Below, piece by piece: positions 16,131-25,512 of a DNA stretch of 44,848 nucleotides. The stretch covers positions 1-44,848 of the forward strand of contig JAISED010000068.1 in assembly GCA_031264295.1 (NCBI GenBank). The letters are read 5' to 3'. Within the stretch, counting starts at the first letter, position 1, and the number at the start of each line of letters is the position of its first letter. Position numbers and translations under genes: made by a program. Below the pieces are notes generated by a model. That model made no database searches, was not told the origin of the DNA, and saw only the letters and a list, made by a program, of their open reading frames with translations. Origin of the DNA: Eubacteriales Family XIII. Incertae Sedis bacterium (lineage in GTDB: Bacteria > Bacillota > Clostridia > Peptostreptococcales > Anaerovoracaceae).

Positions 16131-17372
16131 ATGACTAATATGACCCATTGGAAACGCAACGCAGGTCTTTTCATCGGCGGTCAGTTGATATCAATGTTCG
16201 GTTCAATGCTCGTACAATTCGCGATAACGTGGCATATCACGCTCGAAACGCAATCGGGCGTGTGGATGACGCTGTTCACCTGCGCGGCTCTGCTGCCGAT
16301 GGTGATCATCTCGCCATTTGCCGGCGTGTGGGCGGACAGATACAATCGAAAATATCTAATCAACATCTCGGACGGCGCCATAGCTGTGACCACACTGATA
16401 CTCGCCGTCGTATTTTTTGTGAGCGGCGAAAATATGTTGCTTATGCTTGTGGTCGTGGTCATTCGCGGGTTCGGGCAGGGCGTACAATCCCCGGCTGTCA
16501 ACGCGCTCATTCCGCAGATTGTGCCGCAAGAGCATTTGACGCGCTTTAATGGGATTCAAAGCGCAGTGCAGTCTTTGACGATGTTCGCCACGCCAATGCT
16601 TGCGGGTGTTTTGCTGACGTTTATACCTATTGAGTATATCTTCTTTATCGACGTAATCACGGCAGCGATCGGCATCTCGATCGTGCTCTTCTTCGTACAT
16701 GTTCCGCGGTTGGAACGCGTTCAAACCGGAAACGGGCTGGGCGCATACTTCGGAGAACTGAAAGAGGGATTGCGTTATATCGGCGACTGCGCGTGGTTGA
16801 AGATCCTGCTCTGCTACACAGCCTTCTTCTGCGTCCTTATGACGCCCGCCGCGATGCTCACTCCGCTTCAGGTCGCCCGTTCATTCGGCGGCGACGTATG
16901 GCGGCTCACGGCGATTGAAATCCTGTTTTCACTTGGAATGGTTATGGGCGGGCTGGCGATTTCGGTGTGGGGCGGATTTAGGAACAAGGTTCACACGATG
17001 ATAATGGCCTGCTTTGCCTTCGGCGTAACGACGATTTTGTTCGGTGTAGTCCCGAATTTTTGGGTCTATCTGTCTATAATGCTTCTGTGCGGCGTGACAG
17101 TACCGTTTTTCAACACTGCGTCGATGACTATCATGCAGACGAAGATCGAGCCGCAGATAATGGGACGCGTGTTCAGCATATTGATGATGATAAACAGCTT
17201 GGCCATGCCGCTCGGTATGGCGTTGTTCGGACCTTTGGGCGATCTCGTAAAGATAGAGTATCTGCTGGTCGTGACCGGCGCCTTGTTGTTCGCCAGCGGC
17301 TTTGTACTGTGCGCGTCCAAAACACTTAAATCGGTGGGAGAGCCGACATTAGAACCGGAGGAATTGCCTTGA
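16131..17372 (+). CDS. MFS transporter, drug-efflux type (DHA3/MefA-like)
   Basis: 413 residues with about twelve membrane segments. Motif A, GVWADRYNRK, follows the second segment (about 64-73). The N-terminus NAGLFIGGQLISMFGSMLVQ is typical of the macrolide-efflux-like branch of the major facilitator superfamily. It should be a proton-driven exporter; the substrate cannot be told, and resistance should not be assumed. GGGAAGGCG lies upstream of the ATG at 16131. The last codons overlap the start of the metallophosphoesterase gene by four bases (TTGA), so the two are coupled. Confidence 0.88.
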   Translation: MTNMTHWKRNAGLFIGGQLISMFGSMLVQFAITWHITLETQSGVWMTLFTCAALLPMVIISPFAGVWADRYNRKYLINISDGAIAVTTLILAVVFFVSGENMLLMLVVVVIRGFGQGVQSPAVNALIPQIVPQEHLTRFNGIQSAVQSLTMFATPMLAGVLLTFIPIEYIFFIDVITAAIGISIVLFFVHVPRLERVQTGNGLGAYFGELKEGLRYIGDCAWLKILLCYTAFFCVLMTPAAMLTPLQVARSFGGDVWRLTAIEILFSLGMVMGGLAISVWGGFRNKVHTMIMACFAFGVTTILFGVVPNFWVYLSIMLLCGVTVPFFNTASMTIMQTKIEPQIMGRVFSILMMINSLAMPLGMALFGPLGDLVKIEYLLVVTGALLFASGFVLCASKTLKSVGEPTLEPEELP

Positions 17373-18388
17373 TTTACTTAGCGCTTATCAGTCTGCTCGC
17401 GGTTATCCTGACCATTTGCGACAAGAATGCCGCCCGCAAAAACGCATGGCGTATAAAAGAGCGAACGCTGCTCGTAGTTTCAGCGCTTGGAGGTTCGGCG
17501 GCAATGCTGCTTACTATGCTGGCCGTCCGGCATAAGACCCGCCGCGCAAAGTTCATGGTCGGGATACCGCTTATAATACTGATTCAGGTGGCAATAATCA
17601 TGTTTGTATTTAATTCAAGTCTTTCGGTCAGCCATTACAGCGTTGAAACCGATAAAATCAATGGGGAACTCAAACTGGCGCTTATAACCGACCTTCATTC
17701 CTGCGATTATGGCAGCGGACAGCGTAAACTGCTTGATGCGATCGATGCTGAACGCCCGGACGCAATTATGCTATGCGGAGACATATTCGACGACATCCTG
17801 CCGCCGAACAACACGATCGAGTTTATTGACGGCGTTTCGGCTGATTATCCATGCTATTATGTTTCCGGCAACCATGAGTTTCGAAGCGAAAAAGCTGACG
17901 AACTCAAGGATATTCTCAGATCATACAATGTGAAGGTCTTAGAGGGGGCAAGTGAAATCATGGAGGTGAGAGGCGAGAAAATCCGCATAAGCGGTGTCGA
18001 CGATCCGGATACCGACAAATATGCAAGCAGCACCGCTCCATATGCCGAGCAGATCAAGCGATTGAGCGCAGAGGCAGAGACTGAGGGTGAGGGTGAGATG
18101 TTCACGGTACTGCTGTCGCACCACCCCGAGCGTATAGCGGAATTCTTGCCGCTGGCGCCGGATGTAGTTTTGTCGGGGCACGCGCACGGAGGGCAGTGGC
18201 GGCTCCCGGGAATCCTCGAAAACGGCCTGTATGCGCCTAATCAAGGGCTGTTTCCCAAGTATACTAACGGCGAGTACTTCTTCGGCAGTACAAGATTGAT
18301 AGTCAGCAGGGGACTGGCGCGGGAATCGACCGCAATACCGAGAATATTTAACCGCCCGGAGATTGTAATCATTACTTTAAGTAAGTAA
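17369..18388 (+). CDS. Membrane-anchored metallophosphoesterase
   Basis: 339 residues. Two to three hydrophobic segments lie in the first 95 residues. A calcineurin-type phosphoesterase domain follows with all metal-binding blocks: ITDLHS, LCGDIFDD, VSGNHEF, LLSHHPE and LSGHAHGGQW. The start is TTG at 17369, overlapping the MFS stop, with GGAGG seven bases upstream. The layout matches the YkuE/YaeI-like branch of secreted or membrane-facing metallophosphoesterases, some of which cleave lipid-linked phosphates. The substrate here is unknown. It is the last gene of the run; 42 bases of A/T-rich sequence separate it from the Tad promoter. Confidence 0.9.
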   Translation: MIYLALISLLAVILTICDKNAARKNAWRIKERTLLVVSALGGSAAMLLTMLAVRHKTRRAKFMVGIPLIILIQVAIIMFVFNSSLSVSHYSVETDKINGELKLALITDLHSCDYGSGQRKLLDAIDAERPDAIMLCGDIFDDILPPNNTIEFIDGVSADYPCYYVSGNHEFRSEKADELKDILRSYNVKVLEGASEIMEVRGEKIRISGVDDPDTDKYASSTAPYAEQIKRLSAEAETEGEGEMFTVLLSHHPERIAEFLPLAPDVVLSGHAHGGQWRLPGILENGLYAPNQGLFPKYTNGEYFFGSTRLIVSRGLARESTAIPRIFNRPEIVIITLSK

Positions 18389-18429
18389 ATTTTAACAAAA
18401 ATTCTTTAAAATAAAATCCAATAATTCTA

Positions 18430-18458
18430 TTGACATTAATTTCCACGCATGTTATTAT
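18430..18458 (+). promoter_or_regulatory. Sigma-A promoter of the Tad pilus operon
   Basis: TTGACA (18430-18435) and TATTAT (18453-18458) are separated by 17 bases. Transcription would start about 20 bases upstream of the first gene, leaving no room for a leader element. Confidence 0.7.
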
Positions 18459-18484
18459 ATTGGAAAATAACGGGAGATGTGGAA

Positions 18485-19777
18485 ATGATTAGTATCTTGA
18501 TTCTCGTCAATGACACAGAATACGCTGAGATATTGGGACGACGGCTTGCGGCTTCAGGTAACAGGATGGAAGTGAGTGTAGCCGCGCTTCCCGAATCAGC
18601 GGAAGACGGAGAGGCGTTTGCGGAAGTGCATCCGCGCTATGATTTTGTGATAACAGACACGAATATGAACGAATATGCGGAGACGGCGTTTCAAGGAGCG
18701 TCAATTATTCTGTTGGCGGAGGGAGCGGACGCGGCGCCCTGCGGAACTGCAGGCGTACGCCCGGACGCGACATCCGACGGAACTATGGGCGGACGCATGG
18801 ACGCGGCGTCCGGCGTTGCGCGTATACTTGCGGAAAAATACGGCAGAGTTAGCAGTCTGGTTTCTCTTATAAAATATAAGTATGCGGAAAAGACGGGGCG
18901 GAGCCGCATCAGCGCGGAGCTTGAAAACGCCGATATGAAATTCATCGCTTGTTTCGGGCTGACAGGCGGCTGCGGCGCATCGTGTATCGCTATAGGCGTA
19001 GGAAGAGAGCTTGCGGCGTATAAGGGCAAGCGAACGCTGTATGTAAGCATGGAAGCGCTGGAATCGGACAGCTTGTGTCTCGGAGGCGCAGATAAAGGAT
19101 TGAGAAACATATCGGATTTTCTCTATCTCACACTAAAGGGACGCAGCGCAGAGGCAGCTTTGTTTCTGGAGGGACAGCTTCATTGCGATACCTATGGACT
19201 TGAACGTTTTTTCCCGTCTAAGGGCTTGAACGACTTGATCCGCGTCAGCGCGGCGGAACGAGAAGCTTTCTTTAAAACCATAAGAGACAGTGGACGGTTT
19301 GACGTATTGATTCTGGATTTGGGCAGTGATCTTAGAGAAGAGATCAGGGATGTTTTAAGTCTGTGTGAATCACTTTTGATTGTGGAAAGAAAGGATTCCG
19401 TATTTTCCGGCAAGACCGTCAGGAATAAGGAATTGGTGCTCGGCGCTTGGGGAAGGGAACACGATAAAGCTGTGAATATCAGCAATGCACCTTATCCCGA
19501 GCTAGAAACCGGCATGTATGAAGACGAAGGTGAAGTTGAAGCTGAGGGCGAAGAGAGAAAACCCAGGCGCGACCCTGCCAATATACTGCTTTGGGCTAGA
19601 GGAAAGCAGACGCAAGTCTCGCTTGATGAGGAAAAACCAGAGGGAACTGTTATAGAAATAGGCTATGATCCTGCCGGGTTTAGAAGGCATGATGGGATCA
19701 CGGACTTCGTGTTGTCAAACGAATTCGGAATCGGGATAAGCAAGGCGGCAGAAAGTATTATCGCTGCCGGAGCATAG
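18485..19777 (+). CDS. TadZ/CpaE-like pilus assembly ATPase-like protein
   Basis: First gene of the Tad cluster; TadZ proteins place the pilus machine in the cell. 430 residues from the ATG at 18485, with GGGAGATG upstream; an ATG at 18449 lies before the transcript start. Residues 1-75 resemble an atypical receiver domain. The MinD-like domain starts at about 158, but its P-loop reads GLTGGCGASCIAIG and lacks the usual Lys-Thr, so nucleotide hydrolysis is doubtful, as in other TadZ proteins. VLILDLGSD matches the MinD Asp box. A 36-base in-frame repeat lies between the two domains. The gap to the next gene (19778-19876) is GC-rich and holds GTCATTAAGGC twice. Confidence 0.8.
   Translation: MISILILVNDTEYAEILGRRLAASGNRMEVSVAALPESAEDGEAFAEVHPRYDFVITDTNMNEYAETAFQGASIILLAEGADAAPCGTAGVRPDATSDGTMGGRMDAASGVARILAEKYGRVSSLVSLIKYKYAEKTGRSRISAELENADMKFIACFGLTGGCGASCIAIGVGRELAAYKGKRTLYVSMEALESDSLCLGGADKGLRNISDFLYLTLKGRSAEAALFLEGQLHCDTYGLERFFPSKGLNDLIRVSAAEREAFFKTIRDSGRFDVLILDLGSDLREEIRDVLSLCESLLIVERKDSVFSGKTVRNKELVLGAWGREHDKAVNISNAPYPELETGMYEDEGEVEAEGEERKPRRDPANILLWARGKQTQVSLDEEKPEGTVIEIGYDPAGFRRHDGITDFVLSNEFGIGISKAAESIIAAGA
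18725..18815 (+). repeat. 36-bp in-frame tandem repeat inside the tadZ-like gene
   Basis: Two full units (18725-18760, 18761-18796) and half of a third encode a repeating 12-residue stretch of the type ADAAPCGTAGVR / PDATSDGTMGGR / MDAASG. It lies between the receiver-like and MinD-like domains. The unit size is a multiple of three, so the number of copies can change without frame loss. Confidence 0.8.
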
Positions 19778-19876
19778 GTCATTAAGGCTAAAGCGTTGAG
19801 GCGGCGCTGTTGGAGCAGGGGGCATTAAAAGGCCGCGGAAGTCATTAAGGCGGCGCGGGGTTGAAAGGCGGAATTG

Positions 19877-21103
19877 ATGAATCAAGCAGAAGCGGTCAGA
19901 CGGATAACGGGTGAAATCAGAGAGCGGATCAATTCAGAGATGTCCGACAAAGACGATGAAGAGGTGAGAGAAGCGATTGTACGTTATGTACTTTCACATG
20001 AAGACGTCAGCCTGCTGTCAATATGTGAAAAATCCGAGATAATAGACACGGTTTACAACAGGGTTCGCAAGGATCTGAGCATATTGCAGCCCTTCGCGGA
20101 TGACAGAGAAGTATCGGAGATCATGGTCAACGGCAGGGATGCGATATTCATTGAGAAGAAGGGAAAGGTGTATCGCGTGGGCGTGAGCTTTGAAAGTGCT
20201 GAAGAGCTTGAAGAAGTGATCAGGCGGATTGCGGCGAAGGTGCACAGAGAGATAAACGAACTCAACCCGATACTCGACGCAAGGTTGGAAGACGGTTCCC
20301 GGATCAACGCGGTTTACAAAAATGTGGCGCTAAATGGACCGAGCCTTACAATAAGGAAATTTCCGGAGAACAGGATTACAATGGAAGATCTTCTGCGATT
20401 CGGGACGATCAATAAAGATGCGGCGGACTTCCTTCGAGTACTCGTTATAGCAGGCTACAATATCTTCATCAGCGGAGGAACCAGTTCAGGAAAGACGACT
20501 TTCTTAAATGTTCTCTCAAACTACATACCGCAGGATGAGAGGATAGTGGTGATAGAGGATTCCGCCGAACTGCAGATCACGGAGATTGAAAATATTGTGC
20601 GCCTTGAATGCAGAAACGCCAATGTACAAGGCAAAGGCGGAGTTACTATGCGTCACCTGATCAAATCCAGTCTGCGAATGAGACCGAACCGGATAATAGT
20701 GGGGGAGGTTCGCGGTGAAGAGGTGCTCGACATGATACAGGCGATGAATACAGGACATGACGGTTCATTGTCTACCGGTCACGCGAACTCGCCCAAGGGG
20801 ATGATATGCAGGCTTGAGGCCATGTACCTCCAAGCGGCTGATTTCCCGGTAGAGGCTATAAGAAGGCAGATATCAGAAGCTATAGAGATAATCATCCATC
20901 TTGGGAAAACGGCGGAAGGCTTCAGAAAGGTACTTGAAATATCGGAAGTGTCGGGAATGGCAGAGGGGGAAATCGTATTAAATCCACTTTATCGTTACGA
21001 CGCGGAACATGAGCTTACACCCACAGGAAATAGGCTTGGAAATGACATGAAGCTCAGAAGGAGGGGATTGTCGTTGGTGGCAGTAAAAAAGACCGGCAGT
21101 TAG
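19877..21103 (+). CDS. tadA: Tad secretion ATPase (TadA/CpaF)
   Basis: Hexameric ATPase that drives assembly of Flp pili, on the cytoplasmic face. 408 residues. All type II/IV secretion ATPase boxes are present: Walker [11 protein letters not shown] (about 200-209), Asp box VIEDSAEL (about 225-232), Walker [15 protein letters not shown] (about 269-282) and His box [12 protein letters not shown] (about 293-304). [13 protein letters not shown] in the N-terminal domain is typical of CpaF. The start is the ATG at 19877, with AAAGG upstream; an adjacent TTG at 19874 is possible. Confidence 0.95.
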   Translation: MNQAEAVRRITGEIRERINSEMSDKDDEEVREAIVRYVLSHEDVSLLSICEKSEIIDTVYNRVRKDLSILQPFADDREVSEIMVNGRDAIFIEKKGKVYRVGVSFESAEELEEVIRRIAAKVHREINELNPILDARLEDGSRINAVYKNVALNGPSLTIRKFPENRITMEDLLRFGTINKDAADFLRVLVIAGYNIFISGGTSSGKTTFLNVLSNYIPQDERIVVIEDSAELQITEIENIVRLECRNANVQGKGGVTMRHLIKSSLRMRPNRIIVGEVRGEEVLDMIQAMNTGHDGSLSTGHANSPKGMICRLEAMYLQAADFPVEAIRRQISEAIEIIIHLGKTAEGFRKVLEISEVSGMAEGEIVLNPLYRYDAEHELTPTGNRLGNDMKLRRRGLSLVAVKKTGS

Positions 21104-21166
21104 TAAAATTTTAAGGGCCGCAGGGTACAAGGAAGCTATGATGTAGTAGGAAAAAGGGAGAAAAAC

Positions 21167-21910
21167 ATGCCTGATTACAACGAATACGGCCTTTCAGGGC
21201 GTGAAAGAACTAGGTACTATTGCATGTCGGCACTGGCGGCTCTTGTAATAGGAGAGCTGTTTTATCAAAGTATTGTTGCGTCGGCGCTGCTCTTCCCTCT
21301 GTGCGTACCCGCCATGAGGATGTACGAAAAATACCTTGCGGGGAAAAGGAGGGCGGCTCTCAGCGTCTCGTTCCGTGATCTGCTATACTCACTGTCCGCT
21401 TCATTCAGCACGGGGAGGCAGATGCCGGAGGCGCTGAGAGAAGGCTTGGAATCCTTGAAACTCATATATAATGAAGAAGCGCCGATCATCAAAGAACTCG
21501 ACGATATGAATAAACGGCTGTTCATAACACGGGAAACGGAAGCAAGCGTCCTCGACGACTTTGCAAGGCGCAGCCATATAGAAGACATCAGGAATTTTGT
21601 TGACGCGTACTTCATATGCCGCGCCACCGGAGGCGATATAGAAAAACTCGTAGTGAAGGCCGCCGATGTAATAATGGAAAAGATGAATGTGCAGAAGGAT
21701 ATACAGACGATAACAGCTCAGAAAAAACTGGAATCCAAGATATTACTAGTGATTCCAGGAGCGATACTTCTATTCTTGCAGATGTTTTCCCCGGATTATT
21801 CAGCAATTCTATATGGGACGGCAGCGGGGCGGGTGCTTATGACGCTGGCGTTTACGGTGACGCTCGGCGCGTATGTATGGAGCGTGAAGCTGACTGACAT
21901 AGAAATGTAA
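21167..21910 (+). CDS. TadB-like inner platform protein (type II secretion F domain)
   Basis: 247 residues. Two N-terminal membrane segments (about 20-50), a cytoplasmic helical F domain (FRDLLYSLSASFSTGRQMPEALREG, quoted here in two parts: FRDLLYSLSASF and STGRQMPEALREG), and two C-terminal segments (about 193-245). The GG-less helix bundle and position after TadA identify it as TadB. AAGGGAG six bases before the ATG supports the start. It is shorter than many TadB proteins because the N-terminal part is reduced. It would form the membrane platform with TadC. Confidence 0.85.
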   Translation: MPDYNEYGLSGRERTRYYCMSALAALVIGELFYQSIVASALLFPLCVPAMRMYEKYLAGKRRAALSVSFRDLLYSLSASFSTGRQMPEALREGLESLKLIYNEEAPIIKELDDMNKRLFITRETEASVLDDFARRSHIEDIRNFVDAYFICRATGGDIEKLVVKAADVIMEKMNVQKDIQTITAQKKLESKILLVIPGAILLFLQMFSPDYSAILYGTAAGRVLMTLAFTVTLGAYVWSVKLTDIEM

Positions 21911-21927
21911 GAGGGAGGCGGAAGGAT

Positions 21928-23301
21928 ATGGAGCAGAAAAAGGATGCGATTGACGGTATAGCGCAAAGGCTGATATCTGTAATGCCGGAGTTTCTGACAG
22001 GGAACGGCGAAGAGATGGAAAGGCGGCTGAAGTCCGCATTCGGCAATCTGAATTTCAGTGAGGAGATAGCAGCGGAGAAAAAGAAGAATGCGCTAAGATG
22101 GGCGGCGGCGATATGCCTGCTGGCAACGCTTATAGCAGTGATACTCACACAAATATTCGGTGCCGCGTCCGAAAACACCATATCATTTGAAAGACCCGAT
22201 TTTCTTGAACAGTCTGTAGGCGTTGACGCCAAAGTAAAAGTGCGGTTTGATACGGAAGAGGTCGTGAGAAATGTACACATAGTGATTCGTTCCAAGGGGC
22301 TTGATCAGGAAGAAAAGGAAAGGCGGGTGAACGAGACAGTTTCAAAGCTTAAGACCTATGTTTTAGGAGGAAATGAGAATCTGAATAAGGTGAATTCAGA
22401 TCTGAATCTCATAGAATGGGACGAGGAAAGTCTTGTACGGATAACATGGTCGACAGACAGACCGGAAATCATAGAAACTGATGGAACGTTAAACAGAGTG
22501 GCGGCCAGAGAGGGGGATTTCGTAAATCTCACAGCCAGACTTTCACTGGAAGATGTAGGTAAGAACGTCGCTATGCCTGTACGAATAGGTCCGCTTTCAA
22601 TAGCCGGAGAGGCGGACGAAAGCCTGGACATGATTTTAAAGGGTGATGTAAAGCGCCTGAATGAATCTGACGACGGCCTCAGCCTTGTCCTTCCGGAATC
22701 CAATGTTTACGGCGTGGAGTATACATGGGAAACCGAAAAGAGAAATTACCACATAATGGAAATAGTCGCTTTGTTGATGCTTATGTTTCTGATATACAAG
22801 TCAAGGTATCGCGGCGTTAACAGCCGCGTAAGCGCGGCACGGGACAGCATTGTACGTGATTTTCCCGAATTTATAAATAAGCTGTTGTTGCTTTTGAATG
22901 CGGGTCTGGTGGTGTCCGCAGCAATATCAAGGATAGCCAAGGAGTATGACGAGCGGCGCGGTGAAGGCTGGCCGCGGCGGCATCTATATGAAGAATTATC
23001 TGCGATGCAGCAGCGCATCGAGAAGACGAATGCTTCTCTCGCCTATGAACTCAATGTGGTGGCTTCACGAAGCGGAGTAAGAGAATTAATGCGCTTTTCG
23101 TCTATAATATCTGACAACATTGATAAGGGCAGCGCCTTGGCGGATAAACTGAAAGCCGAGGGCGAACTCGTATGGAACGCCCGCAGAAAAAAGGCGGAAG
23201 AGGCGGGGCGCATAGCGGAAACGAAGCTGGTAATGCCTATGATGCTTATATTGTTGGTGCTTATATTGATAACCGTAGCGCCCGCCGCTCTTGAGATGTA
23301 A
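21928..23301 (+). CDS. TadC-like platform protein with an extracytoplasmic Ig-like insertion
   Basis: 457 residues, about 150 more than usual for TadC. A membrane segment lies at about 52-73. A soluble region of about 195 residues follows, and then membrane segments at about 273-290 and 435-455 flank the type II secretion F domain (ARDSIVRDFPEFINKLLLLL, LYEELSAMQQRI). Within the soluble region, VRITWSTDRPEII, DGTLNRVAAREG and FVNLTARLS form the pattern of the atrophied bacterial Ig domain seen in secreted glycosidases. By topology that domain faces outward. GGGAGG lies nine bases before the ATG. The gene after it, the pilin, is 118 bases downstream. Confidence 0.85.
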   Translation: MEQKKDAIDGIAQRLISVMPEFLTGNGEEMERRLKSAFGNLNFSEEIAAEKKKNALRWAAAICLLATLIAVILTQIFGAASENTISFERPDFLEQSVGVDAKVKVRFDTEEVVRNVHIVIRSKGLDQEEKERRVNETVSKLKTYVLGGNENLNKVNSDLNLIEWDEESLVRITWSTDRPEIIETDGTLNRVAAREGDFVNLTARLSLEDVGKNVAMPVRIGPLSIAGEADESLDMILKGDVKRLNESDDGLSLVLPESNVYGVEYTWETEKRNYHIMEIVALLMLMFLIYKSRYRGVNSRVSAARDSIVRDFPEFINKLLLLLNAGLVVSAAISRIAKEYDERRGEGWPRRHLYEELSAMQQRIEKTNASLAYELNVVASRSGVRELMRFSSIISDNIDKGSALADKLKAEGELVWNARRKKAEEAGRIAETKLVMPMMLILLVLILITVAPAALEM

Positions 23302-23419
23302 TCACGGCCAGTTTCCGCTGAACGTAAGAACATTCGCAGAGTCCGCTGTCCTTGGAATGTAATAGCCAAAGTTTAAACTCAGTTGTACTTATGTACTTAA
23401 AAAGAAAGCAGGTGTAGAA

Positions 23420-23563
23420 ATGAAAAACAGCAAAAAAGGTATGGAACTAGTCCAAGTGGCAATCTTAATAGGAATAGCCATATTTATCGGCCTCATCTTT
23501 AAGAATCAAATTAATGAATTCATAACGGGGATATTCGGGAACCTGCAGGGGGCGGGATTTTGA
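23420..23563 (+). CDS. flp: Flp-type pilin (47 residues)
   Basis: A short gene. ATG at 23420 has AGCAGG and TGTAGAA upstream; the stop TGA is at 23561-23563. The product begins MKNSKKGMELVQVAILIG, a short basic leader ending in Gly followed by the hydrophobic pilin helix, and ends with a short polar tail. This is the layout of Flp1-like type IVb pilins of Gram-positive Tad clusters. Cleavage should be after KKG by a prepilin peptidase that is not encoded in the window. The stop overlaps the next start (TTGA). The 118-base gap before it contains weak repeats of the TadC gene end. Confidence 0.88.
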   Translation: MKNSKKGMELVQVAILIGIAIFIGLIFKNQINEFITGIFGNLQGAGF

Positions 23564-24000
23564 TAAGGAACAATAAAAAAGGCGCGACGATGGTAGAAGC
23601 GGCTATAGTATTTCCGCTTGTAATAGCTTCTGTGATGGCGCTCATATATATAATGATAAATCTCTACTGCTTTACCGCCGTGCAGTCCGCTTTACATATT
23701 GAGTTACGCGGGGAATCAGGCAGGAATACAGGTTTAACGGAAATAGAACTGACTGATGGCTATGCCAGAGACAGATACCGCGCGGCGGCGGAACGGCGGA
23801 GCTTCAGCATTGATGAGCGGAAAAAGGTAATACGCCCATATATAGAGGCGGAGTCGACGGACACCTATGAAGGCAACGCCATGTCGGGACCCGGCGTAGA
23901 GCGAACCGTGTACGGCAGATATTACCTGATCGACGAGGGTAAATTGATCAGAAACCTTTCTATGGTCTCGGATGTGATCAGTGATTCGGACACGGAGTAA
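23560..24000 (+). CDS. TadE-like minor pseudopilin
   Basis: 146 residues. The N-terminus NNKKGATMVEAAIVFPLVI is the classic TadE motif: a short basic leader, Gly, then a Glu in the hydrophobic helix (VEAA). A soluble domain of about 100 residues follows, basic then acidic. The start is a TTG at 23560 that overlaps the pilin stop codon, with GGGGGCGGG just upstream. TadE proteins are processed by the prepilin peptidase and act in pilus assembly or at its base. Confidence 0.85.
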   Translation: MIRNNKKGATMVEAAIVFPLVIASVMALIYIMINLYCFTAVQSALHIELRGESGRNTGLTEIELTDGYARDRYRAAAERRSFSIDERKKVIRPYIEAESTDTYEGNAMSGPGVERTVYGRYYLIDEGKLIRNLSMVSDVISDSDTE

Positions 24001-24052
24001 GGGCGTCTGAGTAATCACGCCTGGCGTGGGCTAGCAGTGAAGAGGTAATGAT

Positions 24053-25480
24053 ATGGCTTATGGAAAAAGAGGTTCCACATCTGTATTTTTGACACTGGTT
24101 TTTGCCTCCTTGATAATCGTGTCTTCTGTACTTATACGCGCTGCCGGTTTATCCGCCGGTAGAAGCTATGGAGATGCTGTTTTCAACATGGCGGGACGTT
24201 CCCTCTTGGCGGAATATGACAAAAAACTGTTTGAAGACTATGGCATTTTCGGAATGCGCACAGATGAAGAGATTGCGCGCCGCAAGTTGCTTCATTACAG
24301 TGACGCCAGCCTTGAAAAGGGGATACGGATGGATGGGACACTATGGGTGCTGCCTTGCGGTGTCAGCGATTTAACGACAGACTTAAACGAGTTTTCTCTC
24401 CTTGATATAGATGTGTTCGAAGAACAGATTCTAGGCGACGTTAAAAACGTTATTGTAAACAACGTGGCCGATAGAGCTTTGGGGAGAGACGGCGCCGATG
24501 AAAGCGGCGGCGGGACGGGAGGTGGCGGCACCGGAGGCGGCGAAGCCGGAGCGGGAGGCGGCGCAGGAGATAGGGCAGGAGGCGGCGTTGTCGGCAGACT
24601 TGAAAACCAAACGATCATAAATGCTTTGCCGTCCAGGGGCGTTAGCGGGAGTGAAATTCCGATACAGACATTGATAGACAACGGATTGCCCAGCGTTTCT
24701 GAGCTGATGGACGGCGGCGCCGATATTTTCTTGACGACTGAATACCTGTTGGCGAGATTCGCCCATGCAAACGAAGCCGTGCCGGAGCTTGCGGCGGATC
24801 ATAGTCGGTTCTTCGCTAATGAAGTGGAGTACATCGTCGCAGGCAAACACAGTGACAAGGAAAACTATAGCTCTGTAAAGATAAAGCTGGCGCTGCTGCG
24901 CTTTCTGATGAACGAGATATACCTTCATTCCGACAATGAACGGATGGATGTGGTCAGGGGGATAGAGGCTACGCTTTCGGCGCTTGTGCCTCCCCCATGG
25001 CCTCAGATACTACGTGAACTCATAATCGCCGCGTGGGTCACAGTTGAAAGTGATAATGATATGAATATGCTTGCGGACGGCGGTCAGGTGCCTTTGTTCA
25101 AATCGAGTGAAAATTGGGCGTGTGATGCGGACGGCATCGCCGGAAAAGTGCTTGCTCATATCAATGCGATAGGGCGCGTCGGCGGCGGTGAGGAGGAGGA
25201 AGAAGAACCGCGCTATGTGGCGCCGGTTAAGCCGGAGAAAGAAGAAGGATTCCACTATGTGGATTATCTGAGGCTGTTTCTATACTTTGTTCCAAGAGAC
25301 GTTAAGCTGCTGCGCACTATGGATCTGATACAATTGAACCTGAAGAGTTCATATTATGAATCATTTCTTATACGTGATTACTATACCGGCATAAGGTACA
25401 GTCTGATGATGAATGGAGATCGCTTCACCTATGTGCAAAGGTATGCGAAGCAAACGAATTCAGAGGATGGAAATAAATAA
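24053..25480 (+). CDS. DUF5702-type Tad-associated pseudopilin-like protein
   Basis: 475 residues. The N-terminus GKRGSTSVFLTLVFASLIIV has the same leader-helix design as TadG-like proteins. LLAEYDKKLFEDYGIFGM, just after it, is the signature I associate with the DUF5702 family of clostridial Tad clusters. A Gly-rich stretch (about 150-183) and an acidic EEEEEEP segment (about 381-387) break the sequence. The C-terminal third (YVDYLRLFLYF, and RTMDLIQLNL) is typical of the family. It should be anchored in the membrane with the bulk outside. Its role is structural by context; the exact function is unknown. Confidence 0.75.
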   Translation: MAYGKRGSTSVFLTLVFASLIIVSSVLIRAAGLSAGRSYGDAVFNMAGRSLLAEYDKKLFEDYGIFGMRTDEEIARRKLLHYSDASLEKGIRMDGTLWVLPCGVSDLTTDLNEFSLLDIDVFEEQILGDVKNVIVNNVADRALGRDGADESGGGTGGGGTGGGEAGAGGGAGDRAGGGVVGRLENQTIINALPSRGVSGSEIPIQTLIDNGLPSVSELMDGGADIFLTTEYLLARFAHANEAVPELAADHSRFFANEVEYIVAGKHSDKENYSSVKIKLALLRFLMNEIYLHSDNERMDVVRGIEATLSALVPPPWPQILRELIIAAWVTVESDNDMNMLADGGQVPLFKSSENWACDADGIAGKVLAHINAIGRVGGGEEEEEEPRYVAPVKPEKEEGFHYVDYLRLFLYFVPRDVKLLRTMDLIQLNLKSSYYESFLIRDYYTGIRYSLMMNGDRFTYVQRYAKQTNSEDGNK

Positions 25481-25512
25481 ACCAATAAACAAATGAACAG
25501 ACAAATAAAACA

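Noticed and set aside
23284-23374. Triple repeat of the TadC gene end in the gap before the pilin
   Set aside because: The similarity is weak, with several gaps, so it is not listed as a repeat, although it resembles the gene-end echo at 29859-29948.
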